Assembly (NCBI GenBank): GCA_964620605.1
Contig: CAZUHQ010000005.1
Coordinates: forward strand, 1-64,000
Source: Thalassotalea_E sp964620605
Lineage (GTDB): Bacteria; Pseudomonadota; Gammaproteobacteria; Enterobacterales; Alteromonadaceae
DNA length: 64,000 bases
Direction: 5' to 3'
Part shown: piece by piece, positions 34,774 through 44,300 of the stretch
Layout of the letters: every line of letters starts with the position of its first letter
Position numbering within the stretch: the stretch's first letter is position 1
The notes under the pieces: model-generated
The model's database searches: none
Told to the model about the DNA's origin: nothing
What the model saw: only the letters and a program-made list of their open reading frames with translations
Program-made: the position numbers and the translations under genes

Positions 34774-36672
34774 GCTAAAAGAGAATATTTTCGACATCTT
34801 ACTTTCTACCGGCTGACCGTTAATTTTGGCTGGTAGAAAGCGCCATTTTGCCATGGCACTACGAATCGCGTTGCGGAAAAAGCTAACCTTGCTTTTTTGC
34901 TCAAATTCAATATTGGTGACTCTGCCTTTAGTATCAATTATAAAGTTCACTTGAACATCTAGCTCCAAACCTCGACGCTTGGCGGTTGACGGATACTTAG
35001 GATCCGGTGAGGCAAGGATTTCCGCCGCCTTGCGTACTGCGATTTGTGGTTGAACCTTAGTTTGCTTTTTTGCACTTGGGGTAACAAATAGTGGTTTTTT
35101 TATCTTGTGCTTGCTTTTCGCTATGACTTTTTCCACCACGGGCTGATTGAGCTGCTTTTTCTGTTGTGAATAAACAGGTTCATTGATTAATTCAGCCACT
35201 TGCTGGGCATAAGGGTTTTTCATGCCATGACTTTGCTTACCAGGTTCGGTGCGTTTAAAGGCAAGTTCTGAAGCCGATTTGTTAGTTGCTGGAGTGTTTA
35301 ATAACTCCTCTGTTTTTGATTGGGTCGTTACCGCTAACTGAGCAGATGCTTTTTTCTGCTGTGATTTTGAACCTTGTTCATGAGTTGCAGCTTGTTGGAG
35401 CTCGTTGTTCACTGCTTGCTGTTTGCGCTTGCGAACGGGGGGGGCTGATAGTCGTTTTTCTTTAATTGCAATAACTTTTGGTAATTCAAGCTCTGGTTCT
35501 GTCATTTCAGTGAGCTGTGTTTGCTCATTCTGTAACAGTAACTTTGCGATAGAAGTCGCCGATAAATGCTCATTATTCACCGGTTGTTGTTGAATAAACT
35601 CATTTGCGGTTTGCAAAAATGAAATTCGACCTGAACTTAAGTCGATAAAATCTTTGTTCAGATAAGGTTGCACAATGACGGAGATCACTGAGAATAGGAT
35701 TAAAATTGTCGCTAAAAACTTGCCGGAATCATCACCGGAAGAGCAATGATGTTGATCGACCAAACGTACTACCCTTTGCTTAAGATCGCCTCCTGAAGCT
35801 GCCATTGCCATGGTTGGTATCGCGTGGTGTCGATGTTTATTGCATAAGGTAGCAGTCTCTGCTAGCGTCTTGGCATAAGCGACCGGAGTACCGCTGACGT
35901 TGACGGCGATATCATCGCTACAGTATTCACGCTCGTTGCGCATCTGTTTCGAGATCCAACGGACGCAAGGGTGGAAGAAGAGTAAAATCTCGACCAGTGT
36001 CTGAATAAAGTTAACCAAATAATCATGTCGGCGAATATGAGCGAGTTCATGTAGGATCAGCATATCCAGTTGGGTGGGAGTTAACCCCGATAACATGGTA
36101 ACCGGCAGGAGGATAACCGGTTTAAGCCAGCCAAGTGCCATTGGTATGTCGGTTTTAAGGGAAATTAGCAACTTAGGAGCTTTGTTTAAACCAATTTGTT
36201 GGGCTAATTCTGCTACCCTTTGTTCAAGTTCTTTACTGGCGGCAGTCGTTGCAACTTTAGGTAAGCGATTAACATTATATATCTCAATCAATAACTTAGT
36301 AGCAAGTAAACAAACTATCGCTAACCACAGCATAGAAACATAAGGCAGAGTGTCAAAGATCTCTTGATACCAGGCGATGACTTCATTATTTGCTAAGTTT
36401 TGCGTGCTGATGATCGCCGCTATATCTTGGGCAAAATAATTGCTCGGTTCTGCATTTGGTTGGTATGTGGTGATAAAGGTGATTATGGGCGCAAATAAAC
36501 TGGCTAGCATAGCTAAACTTGACCAAATATAACGTAATTGCGCGTTTTTGTACGGAGTAATTGAGAGCAATAATTTTAATACGAGCGCAATGGCGCACCC
36601 TTGCCATAGAAAGTGGATCAGGGTTAAAGCTAAATTGTACCATTGTGGGCTACTGATTAAGCTTTCCATCAT
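34762..36672 (-). CDS. M56 (BlaR1-type) metallopeptidase fused to a TonB C-terminal domain
   Basis: 636 residues. Four or so membrane segments in 1-330 enclose an M56 peptidase: HELAH at 208-212 (zinc ligands His208 and His212, catalytic Glu209) with a third ligand near Glu249 (EYCSDD). A low-complexity Lys/Gln/Ala-rich linker (about 375-535) leads to a TonB C-terminal domain (about 545-636: DPKYPSTAKRRGLELDVQV). BlaR1 senses beta-lactams and cleaves BlaI; here the penicillin-binding sensor is replaced by the TonB domain. It lies 25 bases after a BlaI-type gene, so the pair is probably one regulatory unit. The signal sensed is unknown. Confidence 0.9.
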   Translation of the reverse strand: MMESLISSPQWYNLALTLIHFLWQGCAIALVLKLLLSITPYKNAQLRYIWSSLAMLASLFAPIITFITTYQPNAEPSNYFAQDIAAIISTQNLANNEVIAWYQEIFDTLPYVSMLWLAIVCLLATKLLIEIYNVNRLPKVATTAASKELEQRVAELAQQIGLNKAPKLLISLKTDIPMALGWLKPVILLPVTMLSGLTPTQLDMLILHELAHIRRHDYLVNFIQTLVEILLFFHPCVRWISKQMRNEREYCSDDIAVNVSGTPVAYAKTLAETATLCNKHRHHAIPTMAMAASGGDLKQRVVRLVDQHHCSSGDDSGKFLATILILFSVISVIVQPYLNKDFIDLSSGRISFLQTANEFIQQQPVNNEHLSATSIAKLLLQNEQTQLTEMTEPELELPKVIAIKEKRLSAPPVRKRKQQAVNNELQQAATHEQGSKSQQKKASAQLAVTTQSKTEELLNTPATNKSASELAFKRTEPGKQSHGMKNPYAQQVAELINEPVYSQQKKQLNQPVVEKVIAKSKHKIKKPLFVTPSAKKQTKVQPQIAVRKAAEILASPDPKYPSTAKRRGLELDVQVNFIIDTKGRVTNIEFEQKSKVSFFRNAIRSAMAKWRFLPAKINGQPVESKMSKIFSFSLMK

Positions 36673-36697
36673 TATCTTGAAATTTTGCTAGTGCAAA

Positions 36698-37084
36698 TTA
36701 TTCCTGTTGTTCTAGTTCGTTTAACAATTGACGAATATCGGCAATTTCCTGCTTGCTGGTAGATTCATTCAATGCACGCATCACCAATTTTGACGTTGAA
36801 CCGCCAAATGCCTTACTGATCAAGTCTCTTAACAGAGACGACTGGGTATGGGTTTGACTATTCGCTGCGGCATAAACATGGGCTCGGTTGCTTTCGTCAC
36901 GAGTGACTAGTGCTTTTTCATGCATGATCTGTAAAATTTTTAGCACTGTGGTATAGCCAGTTCTTTGGCTTTCGCTAACCGCTTCATGTACTTGGCGTAC
37001 TGTAGCCGGGCCTAACTTCCAGAGCACATTCAGTAATGTCAACTCCGCTTCGGTCGGCTTAATACCAAGATTATCTTGAGCCAT
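36698..37084 (-). CDS. BlaI/MecI/CopY-family transcriptional repressor
   Basis: 128 residues. The winged helix spans about 10-75: PTEAELTLLNVLWKLGPATVRQVHEAV then TGYTTVLKILQIMHEKALV, the signature of BlaI/MecI. The C-terminal half (75-128) is the dimerisation region with the protease-sensitive stretch. It should repress its own operon until cleaved by the M56 protein encoded 25 bases downstream. Target genes beyond the operon are not visible. Confidence 0.93.
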   Translation of the reverse strand: MAQDNLGIKPTEAELTLLNVLWKLGPATVRQVHEAVSESQRTGYTTVLKILQIMHEKALVTRDESNRAHVYAAANSQTHTQSSLLRDLISKAFGGSTSKLVMRALNESTSKQEIADIRQLLNELEQQE

Positions 37085-37178
37085 CGAAATTCCTTAATAC
37101 ATTTTTTAGATAAAATATTACGAACATAATCGTATCTTGTGTTGGTAAAATGAGCAACCAGAAATGAATTTTTTTTCA

Positions 37179-37913
37179 TTAAACTGTCATTTTTAATCTC
37201 AGCTGTTGACGGCTTTTCAGAGGGAAATTAGTAAAAATGCCATCAACGGATAAATCTTGACACAGCTTAATGTCTTTAGGTTTATCAACAGTATAAACCC
37301 AAACTTTTAATCCACGTTTATGGGCATCGTTAATTAATTCTTGATTGATAAAGCTGAAATCCAGATTGAGATACTGACAAGCTAATGCTTGGCTAAAATG
37401 CGCAAAATCTAATGGAATGTGGGCGATCAGGGCGCCGGTGGCAATATTGGGCAATCGCTGTTTAATTTGCTGGATAAACACATGGTTAAAAGATGAGATT
37501 ATCAATTGCTGTGGTTTAATCTCATGTCTGCTTATTGCTTCTTGAATCGTTTGCTGTAAAACCTCAAGTTGCTCAGTTAACGCCTGAAGCTCGGTTACAG
37601 CAGATTTTACTTCGATATTGAGCAAACACCAGTCATTAATACACTTCATTGCCTGTGCCAAGGTAGGAATAGTTTGCCCTTGAGCGAGTGATATCTGGCT
37701 GAGCTCGGCGAGCGAAAAGTCGCTAATTTCTCCAGAAGTGCTCGTTACCTTATCAAGGTAGTTATCGTGTAACACGATAAAGTTTTGACTGGCTTGGTGG
37801 AACTGAATATCCAACTCTATGCCATCTGCCTGCTGGTTAATTGCCTGCTCGAAAGCGAGCAGCGAGTTTTCAGGATACTCACCGCTAGCTCCTCGATGGG
37901 CAATGATTTGCAT
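37179..37913 (-). CDS. Glycerophosphodiester phosphodiesterase
   Basis: 244 residues. IIAHRGASGEYPENSL at the N-terminus, GIELDIQFHQ and VLHDNYLDKVT give the His/Glu/Asp metal site of the GDPD TIM barrel; LNIEVKS and GLKVWVYTVDKP with DGIFTNFP complete it. No signal peptide, so cytoplasmic (UgpQ-like): it hydrolyses glycerophosphodiesters to glycerol 3-phosphate and an alcohol. The ATG overlaps the psd stop (TAATG), tying it to phospholipid metabolism. Confidence 0.95.
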   Translation of the reverse strand: MQIIAHRGASGEYPENSLLAFEQAINQQADGIELDIQFHQASQNFIVLHDNYLDKVTSTSGEISDFSLAELSQISLAQGQTIPTLAQAMKCINDWCLLNIEVKSAVTELQALTEQLEVLQQTIQEAISRHEIKPQQLIISSFNHVFIQQIKQRLPNIATGALIAHIPLDFAHFSQALACQYLNLDFSFINQELINDAHKRGLKVWVYTVDKPKDIKLCQDLSVDGIFTNFPLKSRQQLRLKMTV

Positions 37914-38800
37914 TACTGCGCCATTTCTCGGGAAGAAGATGTGATATCGGCATAATGTTCACCGAGGCGAGTGACGGTTTGTGGCCCGGCATTATCGGCA
38001 AAATCTATCATACCAGGCTCAAAGGTTGTCACTACGGTTGAACCCAGTTTAAAGCGCCCCATCTCATCGCCTTTATTAAAAGTGATGGCGTTGATGCCAG
38101 AGGCTGGGTAAGACCAGCGGAAAACATCTTTACCCGCCGGTGGGGTAATAGTGCCTGCCCAGGTAGTTTCTATGCTGGCAACGATAGTGGCACCGACCAG
38201 CACCATGGCAAACTGACCAAACTCAGAGTCAAAAATCGTCACCACCCGTTCGTTACGGGCAAATAAATCCGGAACATTGTTGGCAGTTAGCGGGTTAACG
38301 GAAAACAGTTCACCCGGCACATAGATCATTTCCCTTAAGGTCGCGGCCATCGGCATATGAATGCGGTGGTAGTCTTTTGGCGCGAGATAAATACAGGAAA
38401 ATTTACCACCTTGGAATGGTGCTGCAGTTTGTTGGTCGCCGCCTAATAAGCTTTCCAGGCTGTAGTTAAAGCCTTTGGCCTGAATTAACTGGCCATCGAC
38501 AATATCACCTTGCTGGCTGATGGCGCCATCGACCGGGTAGCAAAGGGTTTGCGGGTTGTTATCGATAGTGCGGGCACCTTCGGCCAGTTCGCGGGTGAAA
38601 AAATCATTGAAACTACGAAAATCTTCGGCATCTTTTAATTTGGCTTCTGCCATATTGATATTATAAGCCTTGATAAACCATTTTATGGCCTGAGTGGTTA
38701 ACCAGCCCGCTTCGGCGGCGGCAAATTTACCGACTAATCGAGAAATGCCGTGTTTCGGCATAATATATTGCAGGGCGATTTTTATTTTATCTGGTAACAC
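37913..38800 (-). CDS. psd: Phosphatidylserine decarboxylase proenzyme
   Basis: 295 residues. The self-cleavage motif LGST (252-255) has Ser254, which becomes the pyruvoyl group; Asp91 (PVDGAIS), His145 and His148 (DYHRIHMP) complete the catalytic set. The enzyme makes phosphatidylethanolamine at the inner membrane. The start is GTG with AGGA seven bases upstream. Order rsgA-psd as in E. coli, with 13 bases between them; the glycerophosphodiesterase is coupled behind. Confidence 0.97.
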   Translation of the reverse strand: MLPDKIKIALQYIMPKHGISRLVGKFAAAEAGWLTTQAIKWFIKAYNINMAEAKLKDAEDFRSFNDFFTRELAEGARTIDNNPQTLCYPVDGAISQQGDIVDGQLIQAKGFNYSLESLLGGDQQTAAPFQGGKFSCIYLAPKDYHRIHMPMAATLREMIYVPGELFSVNPLTANNVPDLFARNERVVTIFDSEFGQFAMVLVGATIVASIETTWAGTITPPAGKDVFRWSYPASGINAITFNKGDEMGRFKLGSTVVTTFEPGMIDFADNAGPQTVTRLGEHYADITSSSREMAQ

Positions 38801-38813
38801 TGAGTATTCCTAT

Positions 38814-39854
38814 TTATGGGTTGTTAAAACGAGAAGTTAGGGTGTTGTCGTTCAGGCTGTTTAATATTCGCTGAAAACTTGCCAGGCGTTTTGGATGAAT
38901 TTTATGTTCTTCGCTGGCGGCTACTAAGGCGCAACCCGGATCATTTTGATGCTTGCAGTCACGAAATTTACACAGGCCAAGAAAATCAGCAAATTCGATA
39001 AAGCCGTTTGATACTTGTTCTGGCGTCAGGTGCCAGAGGCCAAATTCTCGGATCCCGGGGGAGTCGATCAGCTCGCCGCCTTCGGGGAAATGATATAATC
39101 GCGCGACTGTGGTCGTGTGCTGCCCTAGGCCTGAATTTTCTGATACTTCCTGAGTGTCTACGGATAATTCAGGCATTAGAGAGTTGGTAAGTGTTGACTT
39201 ACCAACGCCGGATTGACCGACAAAAATACTGGTATTGCCCTGTAACTGGGCTTTTAGCTCGCTGATGCCATCCTGAGTTTGATTGCTGACATAAAGCACC
39301 TGATAACCGATAGCGCGATAAATATCCAGCTGCTGTTCGATTTCTAGGCGGTTTTCTTCGGTTAGCAGGTCGGTTTTATTGAGCAGGATAACCGGCTTGA
39401 TTTGAGTCTGTTCGGCAGCGACTAAATAACGATCAATAATATCACTGTTAAAAGCTGGCAGCACCGAAGAAACGATTAAAATCTGGCTGATGTTGGCGGC
39501 GATTGGTTTTACCCCGTCGTAAACATCTGGCCGGGATAACACAGAACTGCGTTCGTGCACTGCTTCAATCATCCCAGCAACGCTATGCTGGGTTTGTTTT
39601 CCCTGACGCCATAATACCTTATCGCCGCAAATTAACGAGTTGATACTGCGTCTGATATTACAGCGAAATATTTCGCCATTACCGGCTTCAATATCGGCAT
39701 GTTGACCAAAGCGGCTGATCACGACACCTGCTTGTGCTTGACCGAGTTCATCGTCTTGCCAATGGATTTTTTCCGCTTTGTTTTTAAGCTTCTTTGCCTG
39801 ATTGGCTTTGATGCGCCTAACTTGGCCCTTGGTCAGTTTTTTAGCTTTTGCCAC
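38814..39854 (-). CDS. rsgA: Ribosome small subunit-dependent GTPase A
   Basis: 346 residues. An OB-fold N-terminal domain (about 35-110) precedes a circularly permuted GTPase: G4 LLNKTDLL near 160, G1 GQSGVGKSTL near 212, G3 DSPGIREFG near 263. The C-terminal zinc domain shows CKFRDCKHQNDPGC. It matures 30S subunits. The start is GTG without a clear Shine-Dalgarno; no ATG is near. Divergent from orn with a 177-base intergenic region holding nested dyads. Confidence 0.97.
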   Translation of the reverse strand: MAKAKKLTKGQVRRIKANQAKKLKNKAEKIHWQDDELGQAQAGVVISRFGQHADIEAGNGEIFRCNIRRSINSLICGDKVLWRQGKQTQHSVAGMIEAVHERSSVLSRPDVYDGVKPIAANISQILIVSSVLPAFNSDIIDRYLVAAEQTQIKPVILLNKTDLLTEENRLEIEQQLDIYRAIGYQVLYVSNQTQDGISELKAQLQGNTSIFVGQSGVGKSTLTNSLMPELSVDTQEVSENSGLGQHTTTVARLYHFPEGGELIDSPGIREFGLWHLTPEQVSNGFIEFADFLGLCKFRDCKHQNDPGCALVAASEEHKIHPKRLASFQRILNSLNDNTLTSRFNNP

Positions 39855-39889
39855 GTGATAGTTTCATTTTGTCTATAGTTAAGTTAAAG

Positions 39890-39938
39890 CACTTTGATCG
39901 TTCATGGTGAATTACCATAAAGTATTTTAATCAAAGTG
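39890..39938. promoter_or_regulatory. Nested inverted repeats between rsgA and orn
   Basis: Outer arms CACTTTGAT (39890-39898) and its complement (39930-39938) enclose inner arms ATGGT (39904-39908) and ACCAT (39914-39918). No T-run follows. The position between divergent genes fits an operator or a promoter-region structure; no regulator is recognised. Confidence 0.4.
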
Positions 39939-40031
39939 AATTCTCACGTATTATACTGACAAAATCATTTTTCATCTAATACTTGTGTTGGTGAAAGTAA
40001 AACGAGCGTTATCTAGAGTTAAGGGACAAGT

Positions 40032-40577
40032 ATGTCTTGCAGTGAGACAAATTTAATTTGGTTAGATTTAGAGATGACAGGGTTAGAGCCTGAGCATGAC
40101 GTTATTCTTGAAATCGCCAGTATAGTCACAGACAGTCAATTAAATATTATTGCCGAAGGGCCGGTATTTGCTATTCATCAGTCAGATACTGTGCTTGATA
40201 ATATGAATGAATGGTGTATCGAAACTCACGGTAAGTCCGGGTTGACACAACGCTGTCGGGAAAGCAAGGTGGCTCTAGTTGAGGCTAGTGAGCAGACGAT
40301 TGCCTTTTTACAGCAATATGTTGCTAAAGGGGTATCCCCGATGTGTGGTAACAGCATAGGGCAAGATCGTCGTTTTATTAATAAATATATGCCGGAATTT
40401 GAAGCATATTTTCATTATCGCAATCTTGATGTCAGCACGGTAAAAGAATTGGCGCGTCGCTGGAAACCTGAAGTGTTGGCCAAGGTCGAGAAAAAAGGTG
40501 TGCATCTGGCGTTGGACGATATTCGGGAGTCGATTGCCGAACTGAAAGTCTATCAAGAGCATTTTTTTAAGCTTTGA
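40032..40577 (+). CDS. orn: Oligoribonuclease
   Basis: 181 residues, DEDDh exonuclease. IWLDLEMTGLEPE gives Asp-Glu, GNSIGQDRRFI the third Asp, and HLALDDIRESI the His and last Asp. It degrades 2-5 base RNA oligomers and pGpG, so it also closes cyclic-di-GMP turnover, which matters for exopolysaccharide control in general. AAGGGA precedes the ATG. A strong terminator follows. Confidence 0.98.
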   Translation: MSCSETNLIWLDLEMTGLEPEHDVILEIASIVTDSQLNIIAEGPVFAIHQSDTVLDNMNEWCIETHGKSGLTQRCRESKVALVEASEQTIAFLQQYVAKGVSPMCGNSIGQDRRFINKYMPEFEAYFHYRNLDVSTVKELARRWKPEVLAKVEKKGVHLALDDIRESIAELKVYQEHFFKL

Positions 40578-40605
40578 TTCTTTAATTCTCCTATTCTTTT
40601 ATTTT

Positions 40606-40634
40606 AAAAGCATGTCTAAGCACATGCTTTTTTT
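40606..40634 (+). terminator. Intrinsic terminator after orn
   Basis: A 10-base stem (40606-40615 with 40622-40631, loop of 6) merges into a run of seven or so T, 29 bases after the orn stop. Confidence 0.88.
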
Positions 40635-40704
40635 ATGCGATCAACTTGATGGTCAGACCAGTTTGGTTCACAATGGTTAAATCTTAACAAGTAATGGATT
40701 AACT

Positions 40705-41190
40705 ATGAGTAACCGCTTTAGCCGTTTGATCAAAAAAATACAGTTCCTGCCGAAAGTGATTCAGCCTTGGGCACTAACTAAGGCATTTTGTCACAAGGTG
40801 AAATTTGCCGGTACCTCGGGCATCGATATTCGCTCGGTTTCCAATAACAGGGTGGAGATCAAGTTGGCTAACCGCAAAAAGGTGCAAAACCATATAGGTG
40901 GTATTCATGCGGTTGCTGCGGCTGTGCTCGCGGAATCTGCCACCGGGATAGTGTTTGGCATGAATGTTCCTGATAACTGTTTGCCACTGCTTAAATCCAT
41001 GCAGATTGATTATCAAAGACGAATGCAAGGGGGGTTAACCGCAGTGGCAACTTTGTCTTCGCAGCAGCGTCAGCAAATAACCAGCACAGAAAAAGGCGCT
41101 ATCGTCATTCCGGTTGAAATAACCGATGAAAGTAATGAACAGCCAATTTGTTGTCAAATGGAGTGGGCCTGGGTGTTGAAGAAACGTTAA
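40705..41190 (+). CDS. DUF4442 hotdog-fold protein
   Basis: 161 residues. IGGIHAVAAAVLAESATGI (about 71-90) is the helix of a hotdog fold preceded by the NRKKVQNH strand; the later beta strands (about 95-158) are typical of the DUF4442/YiiD-like thioesterase group. No signal peptide. It may act on an acyl-CoA, but no catalytic residue can be assigned with confidence. It stands alone between the orn terminator and the sensor-like gene. Confidence 0.85.
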   Translation: MSNRFSRLIKKIQFLPKVIQPWALTKAFCHKVKFAGTSGIDIRSVSNNRVEIKLANRKKVQNHIGGIHAVAAAVLAESATGIVFGMNVPDNCLPLLKSMQIDYQRRMQGGLTAVATLSSQQRQQITSTEKGAIVIPVEITDESNEQPICCQMEWAWVLKKR

Positions 41191-41333
41191 ATCTTTAGCT
41201 GAGAGAATAAATCTCTTTGATTCTACTGAGTAATTCCCTAAACTGACATTATTGATTTCAACGGGTTTGGATCTGCTGAATTTCTAGATAGTTAAGATCC
41301 TCACGTCATTTTCTGGTAGATCTTATTGTCAGT

Positions 41334-44300
41334 ATGAGTTCCTCAACGCCTTTTTATCAGCAGCTAAGAGTTAGCTTTAGCGCAATTTTTTTGATTGTTA
41401 CTTTCGCACTGGCTGCAATTTCAGCATTGTTTTATTGGCAGGCTCAGCAATTAGCTAAAGTGCTTGAGCAAGATTTACCGAAAGTACTTCAGACCAACAG
41501 TTACCATCAAGCTATTGTCGATACTGAAAATATATTGGCTCGGTTAACTCTAAGCCAAAGTGCCGTTGAATTGCAGCAGCATTACCATGCGCTACATAAG
41601 CAATTGTTTGTTATTAGCAAGTATCCATCGGTTAATAGTAAAACATTTGATCGAGCACTTGAATTACAGAAAACGCAAACTAGCTTGATCGCGCGCCTGG
41701 CAAGCAATGAAAACCGCAATGATTTATTGCGAGAAAGTGCATTGATTCAGTTGCATTTAGTGTTGGATGAACTCAGTGCTAGCCAAAGCACTTTAAAGGA
41801 GCAGCAAGATAAGCTTTATCAGCAATTGGCTAAGGATAAAGTGCGTGACAGGGTAACGACAGCGCGTTTAACTGCGTATCTTGGTTTAGCGCAGCAAAGC
41901 GATAATTTGATGCTCACGCGTATTGCGGTCGAGCAAATGATTGAGCTCTTTGACCGAGTATCATTAACCTATCCGCTAACGGATTTCGACCATATCAGTC
42001 AGCAGCTTGTTGATGCTTTGGCACTGTGGCAAGGACAATTTGAGCAAATCGAGCAAGCGTCCGAGCTGGAAAAGCAGCGGCTTGCGAATCTTATTGCGTT
42101 ACATCAATTGTTATATACCAAGCAAAGCACGATTGCGAAATGGCGTGGTCACATTCGGGTTGCCCAGGAATTTGTGTTGTCACTTGAACCATTAGCTCAG
42201 CTATTAGCTAAGCAGCGCCATGATACTCGTTTATTTGAACCGTCAAAAAATACGGAAACTCATGCGCTAACTAGCTATTTACCAACGAATATTAAGCTGT
42301 CCAAGCAGCAATTTCTCTGGTCACTGTTGGCGTTGCTACTCGCTATTTTCTTGCTGTTTGTTGCCTTGTTAGCCAATTTGCGCCGCCGTATTAAGTGTTA
42401 CGACGAAAGTAACAAATCACTGGTCGAGCAGCAATTAGCTGGTAATGAACAGATAGCGCCGGATAGTTTGTTTCAGCAACAATTAATTGAGTTACTCGAT
42501 CAGTTGACCAAACCTAAACACAGTGAACAGGACTTTGTTGCGCTGGAGGAGCGTGTTCGCGATGGTGAGAAGTTATTATTTGAACAGGCTGGTGTGCTAC
42601 TACTGAACAGCGATACTGAGCTTACTGCTCAATGCCAGGATCTATTGCTTGCTGAAACAGCGGCAAAAAAATCGTGGCGCCATGCATTTGCTAAAGCCGA
42701 TACATTAAAGTTGTTGGAATTGGCTCGCCGGGCAAAAACAAGTGGTGAAATTCAGCGTCTTGCAGTACAGACGTTAGCGGGACAGCCGTTGAACATTTCA
42801 GTGAGCGTGAATAATGACAAATACTTTATCACGATAGCAAAAAGTGACATTGAGCAGCAATTAACGCAAGAGGTTGAGCGATTAGAGCAAGAGTTAATAC
42901 GCCTGGATAAAGATCAGCAACTTCAATTGGCCTGTTATAGTGAGCAGCTTAGTCAGATGTTGATCCGGGCTATGCTGCAAAATCAGAGTATATCAATTGG
43001 CAGCGGCGAGTCATCATTACAAATAGCGCGTCAGTTACAACGTATGTATGATTGGTGCGAGCAATTTGATGTTGCTGGGCAAAAGCAAGAATCGCTTAAT
43101 GATGCATTAGTACCTGCTGAGCTTTTAAGTGAAATGCTCAATGTTGCCTGGTATGCATCCTGGCAGCGTAATAAGGTGATCTTTATTCAGGATCCGTTAT
43201 TGCTCAGCTGCGGACAATTAAAGTTAACCGCTTTTCATCAGCTGATAGCGCGTATCGCCAAGTTGTGTCTTCAGGATAAATTTAATGTCACGCTATTGAT
43301 TGAGGCTGCATTGGTCGATAAAAACGCTGGGCAGCAAATTGTCCGTTTGACCTTTGAAATGCGCTCTCGGCAAGTGGCTTGTTTGTTACCCGAAAGCTTA
43401 AAGCAGCTAGTAGACTTAACACCTAAGTTGCAAAATAATGACTTGTTGGCTCAGTTTTTACAGGCGCTAGTACAAATAAATCATGTTGCTAATGTCCAAG
43501 TTTCTGAGGCTGAAGGTAAGTGTGCTGTCAGTCTGGATTTTTCAATCGCCTTAGCGCAGCAGCAGTTAAGCGTTGCATCAGAGGTTGTGAACTTAAAAGA
43601 GCAGAGTTTTGTTGTTTTTGGCAGCGATCCTATATTAACGCAACAGCTTAAACAGGTGATCACTAAGGCGAATGCCAGGGTTGAAGATATTGAAAGTCTT
43701 GAGCACTTAACTAAGTTATTAACAAGCAAGCATCTCAATAGTCACCCAATAGCCGCGTTAGTTGTTACTCCTGAACAGGCTCAGCAATCTTATGTCGATA
43801 TAATCCAGCATTTAAATACACTCGCTAAGCCATTACGTCCTAAAGTCTTGGTTCTGCAAGCTCAGTATTATGCCAAACTGCATCAGCTTGGATTGTTTGA
43901 ACACAGTGAATTTGATGCGCGAAATGAAAACTTTTCTGAAAAATTACAGAGTTTTATCCAAAGTGAGCAAGAAAATAATTTATTGATCAGCGCAGAGGTT
44001 TTTAAGCAACATCAGTTGAGTCAATCTCAGATTGAAGTGTTGCTCGCAACCGAACATCCGGAAAGTATGCTAGTGTTCGCACGCATTTTGCACTGGCTTG
44101 GTTTACAGGTACATCTAGTGTCACATCAACATACTTTGTTAAGCCAATGGCAAAGTGGCCGTTATTTGTTGCTGTTTAATCAGCTCGAGGTCAATCCTGT
44201 GGTCGAAATGGCAGTTGGTAAAAAAGTTAATCGCGGTATTTTTACGCTTCCTATTAAAGATCAGGTGCGCCAGCCGGTTGAAAGGCTTCCTGAGCATTGG

